From Thermoproteota archaeon (GTDB lineage Archaea; Thermoproteota; Thermoprotei_A; Sulfolobales; Desulfurococcaceae): a stretch of 18,228 nt of DNA. The stretch spans positions 1-18,228 of the forward strand of contig JAADCY010000083.1 in NCBI GenBank assembly GCA_013154205.1, in the 5' to 3' direction. Of the stretch, positions 7,043-13,877 are shown one piece after another; within the stretch, counting starts at the first letter, position 1, and every line of letters begins with the position of its first letter. A program made the translations under genes and the position numbers. The notes below the pieces were generated by a model. The model searched no databases, was not told the origin of the DNA, and was given only the letters and a program-made list of their open reading frames with translations.

Positions 7043-8194
7043 ATGCCGCAGGAGAGCATCTTCGAACAATTAAAGCCGCTCTCACCGGGTCAGCGCGAAA
7101 TAGTTGAGGCTTTCAAAAATAAGAACTACGATGTAATAGGCATATTCGGCCCCACGGGATCCGGGAAGAGCTTGTTCAGCGTACTCTACAGTATCGATGC
7201 AGTACTCAGAGGAGAGTATAATAGATTCATACTTTCTCGACCAATAGTAGATGTCGTAACCGGAAAAGAGCTTACAGCAGCCGATATAGGCGAGCTCTAC
7301 TATGATATAGCGATAAGTTATCTCAAAGACATCCTACATGGATTCGTCGATTGGGGAATAGTCAAGAACATGCTCGAGACTGGAAAGATAATCGTTGCGG
7401 ACACACATTATCTAAGAGGAAGGACATTCGATAACGCAATAATATTTCTCGACGATGCACAGAGCATACCGCCGGAGAGCGCCGTAGAGATAATGATGAG
7501 AATAGGGAGAAACAGCAGGTTCATAACGGCTGGAGACCCCGTCTTTCAGAAGACAAGCAGCAGGGATGGTGCAAGCCTGCTCAGAGAAATACTGTTGAGT
7601 GAGGACACAGCTAAAGTGATCGATCTTGGATTAAAGGATATAGTGAGGCCTGGCGCGCGACGCGGAATAAGGCTCTTACTAGAGATAAGGATGAGACGGA
7701 GAGAATTATCAGAAGTAGAGAAACAAATACTTGATGCAGCCAGAATACATGCTCCCGACGCGGATGTTATAACTGTTGCAGAGTTCGTTGAAGAGAAGAG
7801 GAAGTTCAATATCGAGTCCGAAAACGCTCCAGACGCCATAATAGTAGTGAAAGAAGGTCATCTAGGAAGAATAATAGGCCGTGGCGGCGAGAGAATAGAA
7901 GCTATCGAAGCAGATACCGGTCTCAAGATAAGAGCTGTTGAGCTATCCCTAGACTTCAAGCCGCTTATAAGAGCATTACACCCTGTTGGCTGGATACATA
8001 AGCACATCATAGACGTCGATTTCGCCGGTCCTAACATTGCTGTCAAGGTAGAATCCGATGGCTTCGGCGCCTTCGTTGGCCAGAGAGGATTCTATGTTAA
8101 ATACTTGGACACCGTCCTGAACAAGCTGTTAGGCGTAGGAGTAAAGGCTATAGAAGTCGAGACAGGCGGCAAGCATAGGAAGAGGAAGAAGTAA
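7043..8194 (+). CDS. PhoH-type ATPase with C-terminal KH RNA-binding domain
   Basis: From the ATG at 7043 (GGTG at 7033-7036) the protein has 383 residues; in-frame starts at 7025 and 7031 are possible. The N-terminal half is a PhoH/superfamily-1-like P-loop ATPase: LSPGQREIVEAF (Q-motif-like, 13-24), Walker A GPTGSGKS (36-43), Walker B IIFLDDAQ (133-140), then ITAGDPVFQ (161-169) as a sensor-like motif. After a linker, residues ~262-300 form a KH domain with the GRGG loop (IIGRGGERIEAIE, 277-289). A second GxxG (VGQRGFYVKYL, 345-355) suggests a second KH-like unit. The tail KHRKRKK is strongly basic. An RNA-dependent ATPase or helicase-like role in RNA or ribosome metabolism is inferred; the substrate is unknown. 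The gene converges on the Trm5-like gene with a 6-base gap. Confidence 0.88.
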   Translation: MPQESIFEQLKPLSPGQREIVEAFKNKNYDVIGIFGPTGSGKSLFSVLYSIDAVLRGEYNRFILSRPIVDVVTGKELTAADIGELYYDIAISYLKDILHGFVDWGIVKNMLETGKIIVADTHYLRGRTFDNAIIFLDDAQSIPPESAVEIMMRIGRNSRFITAGDPVFQKTSSRDGASLLREILLSEDTAKVIDLGLKDIVRPGARRGIRLLLEIRMRRRELSEVEKQILDAARIHAPDADVITVAEFVEEKRKFNIESENAPDAIIVVKEGHLGRIIGRGGERIEAIEADTGLKIRAVELSLDFKPLIRALHPVGWIHKHIIDVDFAGPNIAVKVESDGFGAFVGQRGFYVKYLDTVLNKLLGVGVKAIEVETGGKHRKRKK

Positions 8195-8200
8195 AAGAGA

Positions 8201-9058
8201 TTATTTTTCAACATAAGCATCGACCACGATCTGGTAAGTTCTAGGCTTAACAGTTCTAACCTTCCTTATGGTTCCAAACCTATATCTTTCCACTAGCTTT
8301 TCAAGCTTATTCTCAACGATCCCCCGCGCCATCTCGTAGGGATTCTCGTCTCTGTCAGCCTCAATGTGTAGGTAGACGTGTATCCATCCCTTACTCCTAA
8401 GGGCTTGGACAGCATATTTCAAATAATCTATTGCCAGCTCGGGATAAGGCATGAGTACTCTATCACTTGTATTCCGAAGTCTCTCCATGATGATCTTCGC
8501 TGCATCGCCGAGTATTGGCTCAACTATGTCTTCAACCTTGTTTAGCCTGACATTCTCAACCATGTAGTGATAAGCATCAGGATTGATATCAATACTATAA
8601 ACCTTCTTAGGCCGTGATAGTTTAGCAGCTATAATACTGAAAAACCCGGCACCAGCAAACATATTTGTAATGATCTCTCTTGGCTGGACAAGACTCGCGA
8701 TTCTGCGGTGCTCATAGTTAAGTGTTGGTGACACATAGACTTTAGTTATATCGATCTTGAAGAGACATCCATGTTCCTTATAGATTGTTTCACTCCTTTT
8801 TTCACCGGCTAGATGAACGTACGGTCTTAGCCTATAAGGTCCTGAAACACCAGGAAGCCCTCCCCAGACACTCTTAATGTATTTGAATTCCTGTAGAATA
8901 CGTTCGGCCAGAGGCTTAAGCTCTTCAGGCTCGATCCCGAAGGGTATTCTAATAACGGCTATATCGCCGATGATCTCTATTCTCCCCCAGATAAGGGATG
9001 CTTTTTCCTCACCCAGTATTTCACGAGCGATCTTTTTGAGAAACTTTCCGCGAGTCAA
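8201..9058 (-). CDS. Trm5-family tRNA (guanine37-N1) methyltransferase
   Basis: Trm5 enzymes place m1G at position 37 next to the anticodon; some archaeal members also act on wyosine intermediates. The protein has 285 residues from a TTG at 9058; GGG-rich sequence at the end of the preceding gene may serve as ribosome binding site. An N-terminal D1/D2-like region is followed by FKIDITKVYVSPTLNYEHRR (100-119), which matches the family's Arg-bearing motif. The SAM-binding motif is NMFAGAGFFSI (132-142), the second-strand acidic motif is SIDINP (155-160), and the catalytic loop is MPYPE (203-207). The canonical Trm5 loop is NLP or NPP type, so its Asn is replaced here. The subtype (Trm5a, b, c or Taw22) cannot be settled by eye. 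It is the last gene of the run nth, 9068-9796 and trm5-like, with a 9-base gap upstream. Confidence 0.85.
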   Translation of the reverse strand: MTRGKFLKKIAREILGEEKASLIWGRIEIIGDIAVIRIPFGIEPEELKPLAERILQEFKYIKSVWGGLPGVSGPYRLRPYVHLAGEKRSETIYKEHGCLFKIDITKVYVSPTLNYEHRRIASLVQPREIITNMFAGAGFFSIIAAKLSRPKKVYSIDINPDAYHYMVENVRLNKVEDIVEPILGDAAKIIMERLRNTSDRVLMPYPELAIDYLKYAVQALRSKGWIHVYLHIEADRDENPYEMARGIVENKLEKLVERYRFGTIRKVRTVKPRTYQIVVDAYVEK

Positions 9059-9067
9059 ACCCGATTA

Positions 9068-9796
9068 CTACCCCGCGATCACAAGATTTACTGCAGGAAC
9101 AATAGCCAATCCAGCCGCTACATTAGGATCTAGTAGGTCAGGTTCTTCATAAGCTCTTGACTCTATGTAGAGGGCTAAATTATCAATGTAGTGCATGAAT
9201 ACTTTGCCATTATCACACTTTATTCTCCAATACCTCTTCGTATCAGCTGCACACTTGGATTTTGCACTAGAAACTATTTCATCTGCTGAAGGCTTAGCGT
9301 CTTGTCTTAGAATATCCAGTGCTTTGGCGGCTCTTTTTACCGAATACTCATACATGTCGAGGATTGTGTAATCAGCTATTCTTAAGTGGAGTTTCCAATC
9401 CCTATTATCGAGCTCCTTACACGTATACACTGACTCGACACAGTGCTTGCGAAGAATATCGAGGAGGCTCTGAGACAGAACTAATAGTGGAGATATATAG
9501 GTTGATGCAAGCACAAGTGCTTCGCCAAGAACATTTGATCCGAGATAATCGCCTATTTTCGAGGCTAGTCTCTCAAGAACATTAACGGGATAGTATAGTG
9601 TTCGGAACGGCTTTCCTTCGATCTTGTCTTTGAAGAAATCTTGCTTAGCATTGACGAGGGAAACCGGTACGCCTATATTTCTGTATCGAAATCTTTTCGA
9701 GAGCCATTCAGCTCTCTTTAAAGCTTCTCCATCACTAGGATCAAAAGCAACGACACCTCTCAAGTTCTTAACTATCATCGCATATCTGTAAAACAC
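9068..9796 (-). CDS. conserved-looking protein of unknown function between nth and trm5
   Basis: The protein has 242 residues from a GTG at 9796. GGGGTGG at the end of nth is well placed as ribosome binding site and the gap to the nth stop is only 2 bases, so the two genes look translationally coupled. I do not recognise a family. The start (MIVKNLRGVVAFDPSDGEAL) looks like a small alpha/beta unit. The middle is helical and hydrophobic (LGEALVLASTYISPLLVLSQ) but not a convincing membrane helix. Four cysteines occur at 119, 126, 182 and 194, in no standard zinc spacing. The C-terminal half is helix-rich and charged (IADYTILDMYEYSVKRAAKA). Its position between a DNA glycosylase and a tRNA methyltransferase gives only weak functional hints. 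Confidence 0.8.
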   Translation of the reverse strand: MFYRYAMIVKNLRGVVAFDPSDGEALKRAEWLSKRFRYRNIGVPVSLVNAKQDFFKDKIEGKPFRTLYYPVNVLERLASKIGDYLGSNVLGEALVLASTYISPLLVLSQSLLDILRKHCVESVYTCKELDNRDWKLHLRIADYTILDMYEYSVKRAAKALDILRQDAKPSADEIVSSAKSKCAADTKRYWRIKCDNGKVFMHYIDNLALYIESRAYEEPDLLDPNVAAGLAIVPAVNLVIAG

Positions 9797-9798
9797 CG

Positions 9799-10485
9799 TT
9801 ATCCACCCCTTTCTGATCTATAATAGTTGCAGTAGTCCCGTATAGGGCATTCTTCACACCTAGGAGACCGTGCTCTACAGGTTCTTCTTCCATGGGTTAT
9901 AAGCAGGAGGTGTGCTAGAAGATATTTTTCGGGCGGTAGATTCCTCATCCACCACTCCGATATGACTCGGTAGCTCTTGGACTTCACGACGCCGAGTCTC
10001 AGTGATATCCTCCTGATATGTGTATCAACGGCAAAGACTGGTTTTCCGAAATACTGGTTAAGAACAACATCTGCGGATTTAATACCGATACCAGGTAGTT
10101 TCATAAGGATTTCTCGAGCCTCTAGTGGATTGGAATGCTTAATGTTTTCCATAAGCTTCTCTACAAAGTACTTATTGCAGAACAGCCTTGCTAGAGACAA
10201 TATGTTCTCCGCTCTCTGCCTATACATTCCGGCTGGACGTATAAGTTCCTCTACTACATGCTTGTCTGCATCCTTAATCCTACACGGGTCTAGGGGGTCG
10301 CCGAATCTTCTCCTCAAGTTCTCAAGTGCTTTCATAGCGTTTTTATCGCTGGTATTCTGGCTAAGCATAACCCCTACGATCATATCGAAGAGCGGACGGC
10401 CCCTTACCTTATTAACTATAAATTCTTCGGGGTTTATCCTGTATTTTCTCGATAAAAGATCAATTATTTCCTCAGCTCTATTCAA
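9799..10485 (-). CDS. nth: endonuclease III, DNA glycosylase/AP lyase
   Basis: Base-excision repair enzyme for oxidised pyrimidines. The protein has 228 residues from a TTG at 10485, with AGGTGG in the 17-base gap after asnS as ribosome binding site. Family landmarks: MLSQNTSDKNA (40-50), the helix-hairpin-helix LPGIGIKSADVVL (130-142) with catalytic K136, FAVDTHIRRISLRLG (151-165) with catalytic D154, and a C-terminal [4Fe-4S] loop with C203, C210, C213 and C219 (C-x6-C-x2-C-x5-C). All key residues are intact and the length is normal. It follows asnS closely and overlaps functionally with PCNA-based repair, but the operon grouping with AsnRS is probably a matter of packing. Confidence 0.96.
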   Translation of the reverse strand: MNRAEEIIDLLSRKYRINPEEFIVNKVRGRPLFDMIVGVMLSQNTSDKNAMKALENLRRRFGDPLDPCRIKDADKHVVEELIRPAGMYRQRAENILSLARLFCNKYFVEKLMENIKHSNPLEAREILMKLPGIGIKSADVVLNQYFGKPVFAVDTHIRRISLRLGVVKSKSYRVISEWWMRNLPPEKYLLAHLLLITHGRRTCRARSPRCEECPIRDYCNYYRSERGG

Positions 10486-10502
10486 AGAATAGCCACCTAG
10501 CC

Positions 10503-11816
10503 TTAGGGGTATATCCTGCCTCTGAATCTCGGAAACGGTATGGCATCACGTATGTGGTCAAGGCCAGCTATCCACATCACTAGTCTCTCTATTCCAAGGC
10601 CGAAGCCGCTGTGTGGTACGCTACCATATTTTCTCAGGTCTAGATACCATGTGTAGTCGTCGGGGTTCAAGCCCTGCTCCTTGATTCTTTCTAAGAGTTT
10701 ATCATAATCGTCTTCACGCTCACTACCGCCTATTATCTCTCCATAGCCTTCCGGCGCGAGCAGGTCAAATCCAAGGACTGTCCTCGGATCACCGGGTGTT
10801 AGCTTCATATAGAAGCTCTTGATCTCCTTCGGGAAATGAGTCACGAAGAATGGCCTATCGAACTCCTGGGTCAGGATCCTCTCTTCGTCAGCACCTAAGT
10901 CTTCTCCCCAGTTTATTTTTACTCCTTTCTTTTGCAGGATCTCGATAGCTTCATCATACTTTATCCTCGGATAGGGGATTTCAACGGCTTTTTTCAGCAC
11001 ATCCATGTTTCTACCCAGAAATTCGAGCTGGGCCTTACAGTTCTCGAGGACTTTCTCAACAATATAGGCTACAAGCTCCTCGGCCACCCGCATCATAGCC
11101 TCCATATCATACCATGCGGCCTCTGCCTCAAGATGCCAGTACTCTGCTAAGTGTCTCCTAGTACGGGATTTCTCGGCGCGGAAACTGGGTGTTAGGCTCC
11201 AGACTTTCTCCAGGGAGAAGATCAGTGCTTCCAGGTACAGCTGTGCGCTTTGGCTGAGGTAGGCTTTTTTATCGAAGTATTTGACGGGGAAGAGAATTGC
11301 TCCTCCCTCAACAGCTGATGCAGTTAGGATCGGAGGCGTTACTTCCCACCATCCATTCTCTATGAAATAGTTACGGCCAGCCATGAGAACATAGTGCTTG
11401 ATCTTCATGATCTCAGTTAATCTCCTGCTTCTAACCCATAAATGCCTGTTATCGAGAAGATATTCTATGCCTTCGCCACCCTTAATCGGGAAATCCCTGC
11501 TGTAACCAACGATCTCGATCGCATCGGCGTGAACCTCATAGCCCGTAGGGGCTCTAGGCTGCTTAACTACTTTGCCGCGTAAAACAATGCTTGCCTCGAG
11601 ACCTATATCTTTAAACTCCTTTACCTTTTCCTCACCGACATCCTTCTTGTCGGCTACAACCTGTATTATTCCCGAGCTATCCCTCAATACGATGAATGCT
11701 TTGCCCCCGACTACTCTTCGCCTATATATCCATCCACGTAGACAAACGGTTTTACCAATGTATTCGTCCCTACTTATCTCAGAGGCTTTCTTCCACTCCG
11801 TACATGTGATTGTCAC
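10503..11816 (-). CDS. asnS: asparaginyl-tRNA synthetase
   Basis: Class IIb synthetase that charges tRNA-Asn directly. The protein has 437 residues from a GTG at 11816, with strong GGAGGTG upstream (11832-11826). The N-terminal ~20-105 is an OB-fold anticodon-binding domain (VCLRGWIYRRRVVGGKAFIV). Catalytic landmarks: QSAQLYLEAL (189-198), motif 2 FRAEKSRTRRHLAEYWHLE (212-230), LAPEGYGEIIGGSEREDDY (353-371) and motif 3 SGFGLGIERLVMW (403-415). AEKSRTRRHL is typical of AsnRS and of the archaeal AsnRS-like branch, rather than AspRS. A direct AsnRS would make a tRNA-dependent amidation route for Asn unnecessary; an AspRS paralogue presumably exists elsewhere. It lies downstream of ard1 on the same strand after a 117-base gap with its own promoter. 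Confidence 0.95.
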   Translation of the reverse strand: MTITCTEWKKASEISRDEYIGKTVCLRGWIYRRRVVGGKAFIVLRDSSGIIQVVADKKDVGEEKVKEFKDIGLEASIVLRGKVVKQPRAPTGYEVHADAIEIVGYSRDFPIKGGEGIEYLLDNRHLWVRSRRLTEIMKIKHYVLMAGRNYFIENGWWEVTPPILTASAVEGGAILFPVKYFDKKAYLSQSAQLYLEALIFSLEKVWSLTPSFRAEKSRTRRHLAEYWHLEAEAAWYDMEAMMRVAEELVAYIVEKVLENCKAQLEFLGRNMDVLKKAVEIPYPRIKYDEAIEILQKKGVKINWGEDLGADEERILTQEFDRPFFVTHFPKEIKSFYMKLTPGDPRTVLGFDLLAPEGYGEIIGGSEREDDYDKLLERIKEQGLNPDDYTWYLDLRKYGSVPHSGFGLGIERLVMWIAGLDHIRDAIPFPRFRGRIYP

Positions 11817-11867
11817 TGTAAATCACACCTCCGGAAACATTTTCACCCATCTTATTGTAGAATAGAA

Positions 11868-11886
11868 TATGCGTCTACGTCGCATA
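11868..11886. repeat. 6-bp inverted repeat overlapping the asnS promoter
   Basis: TATGCG and CGCATA are separated by 7 bases and form a perfect 6-bp inverted repeat. It overlaps the downstream end of the TATA-like element of asnS and reaches the likely start site. It could be an operator or a small hairpin at the 5' end of the transcript. No second copy was noticed in the window. Confidence 0.4.
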
Positions 11887-11896
11887 AAGGTTTTTC
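11883..11896 (-). promoter_or_regulatory. BRE/TATA promoter of asnS
   Basis: The minus strand reads GAAAAACCTTTATG: an A-rich BRE-like tract followed by a TTTATG core. A start ~26 bases downstream would lie near 11860, giving a leader of about 45 bases before the GTG at 11816. The A-rich BRE makes this one of the better promoter candidates in the window. Confidence 0.45.
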
Positions 11897-11933
11897 AGCC
11901 ATCGAATACAAGGAGAGCGAGCCTTAGAGTCTT

Positions 11934-12500
11934 TCATGGCAAAGGCCTGGCCATAACGTATGCGTCCTCACCATCCAGATAGTATCTGTAGGCGATCTTA
12001 ACCACGATATATCCGAGCTTCTCGTAGAGGCTGATTGCAGGCTTATTGGTGACTCTAACCTCCAAATAAGTTTCTTCACACCCATATGACTCGTATAGGC
12101 CTTTCAATGCATAGGCCATTAAAGCGTACCCCAAGCCTCTCCTCCTATGTCCTTCCATGACAGCTATGCTGACTATATGGCCGCTTTTCACCATGAAGTG
12201 TCTGAAGAACCCCGGTTTTCGCTCAACACGGCACATTATATATCCGACTACTTCGCCCTCAGGAGACTCCGCAACGTAGAAAGCGTCTTTGTAGCGCTCC
12301 CATAAGTCGTGGAAGAAGTAGGGTGGATAGTTCTCGGGGAGAGATAATCTGTTGATCTCCATAACTCTTCCAAGGTCTTCTTCTTTCGCCTTCCTAATCT
12401 TGTACCCAGGAGCTTTCTCTTTCAAGATAATATTAGCTAATTTGTAGATGTCTTCAACGCTCGGTAGGTCCGGTGGGGGCTTCGGCTTCTTAAACACCAA
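11934..12500 (-). CDS. Ard1/NatA-type N-terminal acetyltransferase (GNAT)
   Basis: Archaeal Ard1 proteins acetylate the N-termini of nascent or mature proteins using acetyl-CoA. The protein has 188 residues from a TTG at 12500 (a GTG follows directly), with GGTG 8 bases upstream. Family landmarks: NRLSLPENYPPYFF (50-63) with E56, which corresponds by motif to a Glu near the active site of the Sulfolobus enzyme. Next come VGYIMCRVE (85-93), SGHIVSIAVMEGHRRRGLGY (106-125) with the acetyl-CoA loop RRRGLG, TYLEVRVTNKPAISLYEKLG (144-163), and DGEDAYVMARPL near the C-terminus. Residues 1-30 extend beyond the catalytic core with a Lys/Pro-rich start (MVFKKPKPPPDLP). The gene is monocistronic-looking or shares a transcript with asnS. 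Confidence 0.93.
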   Translation of the reverse strand: MVFKKPKPPPDLPSVEDIYKLANIILKEKAPGYKIRKAKEEDLGRVMEINRLSLPENYPPYFFHDLWERYKDAFYVAESPEGEVVGYIMCRVERKPGFFRHFMVKSGHIVSIAVMEGHRRRGLGYALMAYALKGLYESYGCEETYLEVRVTNKPAISLYEKLGYIVVKIAYRYYLDGEDAYVMARPLP

Positions 12501-12553
12501 ATCATTATCACCGTGGATTAAGCCCTTCCAATGCTTCTGGGATAAACATATAT

Positions 12554-12562
12554 GTTATAAAG
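12554..12562 (-). promoter_or_regulatory. TATA box of the Ard1-type gene
   Basis: The minus strand reads CTTTATAAC preceded by an A/T-rich tract (TTTTAATT). A start ~26 bases on would fall near 12530, about 30 bases before the TTG at 12500. A 12-bp perfect palindrome AACATATATGTT (12545-12556) overlaps the element's downstream edge. Confidence 0.45.
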
Positions 12563-12591
12563 AATTAAAACACATGCTCTTCGAGACAATA

Positions 12592-12599
12592 CTAAATAC
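12592..12599 (+). promoter_or_regulatory. possible TATA element of coaBC
   Basis: CTAAATAC lies ~26 bases before a possible start near 12621, which would precede the GGTGG ribosome binding site (12626-12630) of coaBC. The match is weak and rests mainly on position in the divergent gap. Confidence 0.25.
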
Positions 12600-12635
12600 T
12601 CGTCGTAATAGATACTATTGTGTTAGGTGGAAGAT

Positions 12636-13877
12636 TTGGAGAGAGTTTCTCGCAAATATATTTTCTCAGGTCTCAAAGACAAGAAGATATTATTAGGCTT
12701 AACGGCTAGCTCTGCCATCTATAGATCTATTGATCTAGCTCGCGAGCTGATCAGGCACGGTGCAAAAGTGGTCTTCCTAGCGACAGAAGAGACTAAGAAA
12801 TTCATAGGTGAAACCCTGCTCGAATGGGCAGTAGGTGAGAAACCAGTCTATGAGGCAACAGGTAAAACAGAACATATAGGCCTAGCCGAATGGGCTGATG
12901 CAATGATAGTGGCACCAGCAACACTAGCAACCATGTCGAGGATCGCGTATGGGATAACCGATGACATAATCAGCTTAACTGCGGCCTCAATGCTCGGCTC
13001 GGGGAAGAAAGTAATAGTTGTACCAACAATGAATATCAGACTATATAATTCTCCTCAGCTCAAGAGAACAGTTGAGATGCTTGAATCTATTGGCGTATAT
13101 GTTGTACCTCCATACATTTCAGAGGGCAAAGTGAAGTTTCCGCCTCTCGACGACCTCGTGCACTTGATCGATGCTCTGGTCAATAGAGGTAGGGATATGC
13201 AGGGATTAGAGGTACTTGTAACTGGTGGTGCTACGAGAGAATACATCGACCCTGTAAGAGTCATAACGAATCCAAGCAGCGGCTTAATGGGTATATTGTT
13301 GGCGAGAGAAATAGGCGCTAGGGGGGCATCAGTAGATTTGGTTCTGGGAGTAGCATCGTATCAGCCACCATACTATGTCTCCCTGCATAAATGCGAGACA
13401 ACGATAGAGATGATAAATATAGTTAAGAAGCTGAGCCTCAAGAAGACCTATGATGCGGCAGTATTTGCCGCCGCACCAAGCGATTTCAAGCCTTTAATGA
13501 AGAATAAAGAGAAAATAGATACACATGGGATCAGTGTTCTAAGCATTAGGATCAAGGTTAATCCGAAGGTTATCAATGCAGTACCGCGTACTAGGAGGCC
13601 TAGGCTAAAAATAATATTTGCGGCCGAAACAGTGTCTGACGAGGCCTCACTGATCGAGAGGGCTTTGAGAAAACTCGAATACTATGATGCCGACATGGTA
13701 GTAGCTAATATTGTCGGCAAAGGCCTTCCCGGCTTCTCCTCAGAATTAATAACAGCATGCATTGTCACGAGGAATGAACATGTCTGTCTGGGCACTATAG
13801 GTAAGAACATATTGGCCCGGAGGATAGCTGATGAGATCTCCAAGCTCGCAAGAAGTGAGGCCAGTACTAAGAGTTAA
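12636..13877 (+). CDS. coaBC: bifunctional phosphopantothenoylcysteine decarboxylase / phosphopantothenate-cysteine ligase
   Basis: This enzyme joins cysteine to 4'-phosphopantothenate and decarboxylates the product, giving 4'-phosphopantetheine for CoA. The TTG at 12636 is preferred because GGTGG ends 5 bases upstream; a GTG at 12627 has no such site. The protein has 413 residues. The N-terminal flavoprotein decarboxylase has KILLGLTASSAIYRSIDLAR (17-36), TEHIGLAEWADAMIVAPATL (78-97) with catalytic H80, GITDDIIS (106-113) and PTMN (130-133) with N133. The bacterial cysteine-bearing ACGD flap is absent: its place reads YISEGKVKFP. The C-terminal ligase has VLVTGGATREYIDPVRVITN (193-212), PSSGLMG (213-219), AAAPSDFKP (278-286) and VVANIVGKG (355-363). 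It overlaps the pantoate kinase gene by 47 bases. Confidence 0.95.
   Translation: MERVSRKYIFSGLKDKKILLGLTASSAIYRSIDLARELIRHGAKVVFLATEETKKFIGETLLEWAVGEKPVYEATGKTEHIGLAEWADAMIVAPATLATMSRIAYGITDDIISLTAASMLGSGKKVIVVPTMNIRLYNSPQLKRTVEMLESIGVYVVPPYISEGKVKFPPLDDLVHLIDALVNRGRDMQGLEVLVTGGATREYIDPVRVITNPSSGLMGILLAREIGARGASVDLVLGVASYQPPYYVSLHKCETTIEMINIVKKLSLKKTYDAAVFAAAPSDFKPLMKNKEKIDTHGISVLSIRIKVNPKVINAVPRTRRPRLKIIFAAETVSDEASLIERALRKLEYYDADMVVANIVGKGLPGFSSELITACIVTRNEHVCLGTIGKNILARRIADEISKLARSEASTKS

Noticed and set aside
9977..10492. 171-codon plus-strand ORF antisense to nth
   Set aside because: nth is certain from its catalytic and iron-sulfur residues; the antisense frame gives a Ser/Leu-rich translation without motifs.
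12795..13150. Frameshift or damage in CoaC because the Cys flap is missing
   Set aside because: The frame is open from start to stop and the other catalytic residues are intact, so substitution is more likely than damage.
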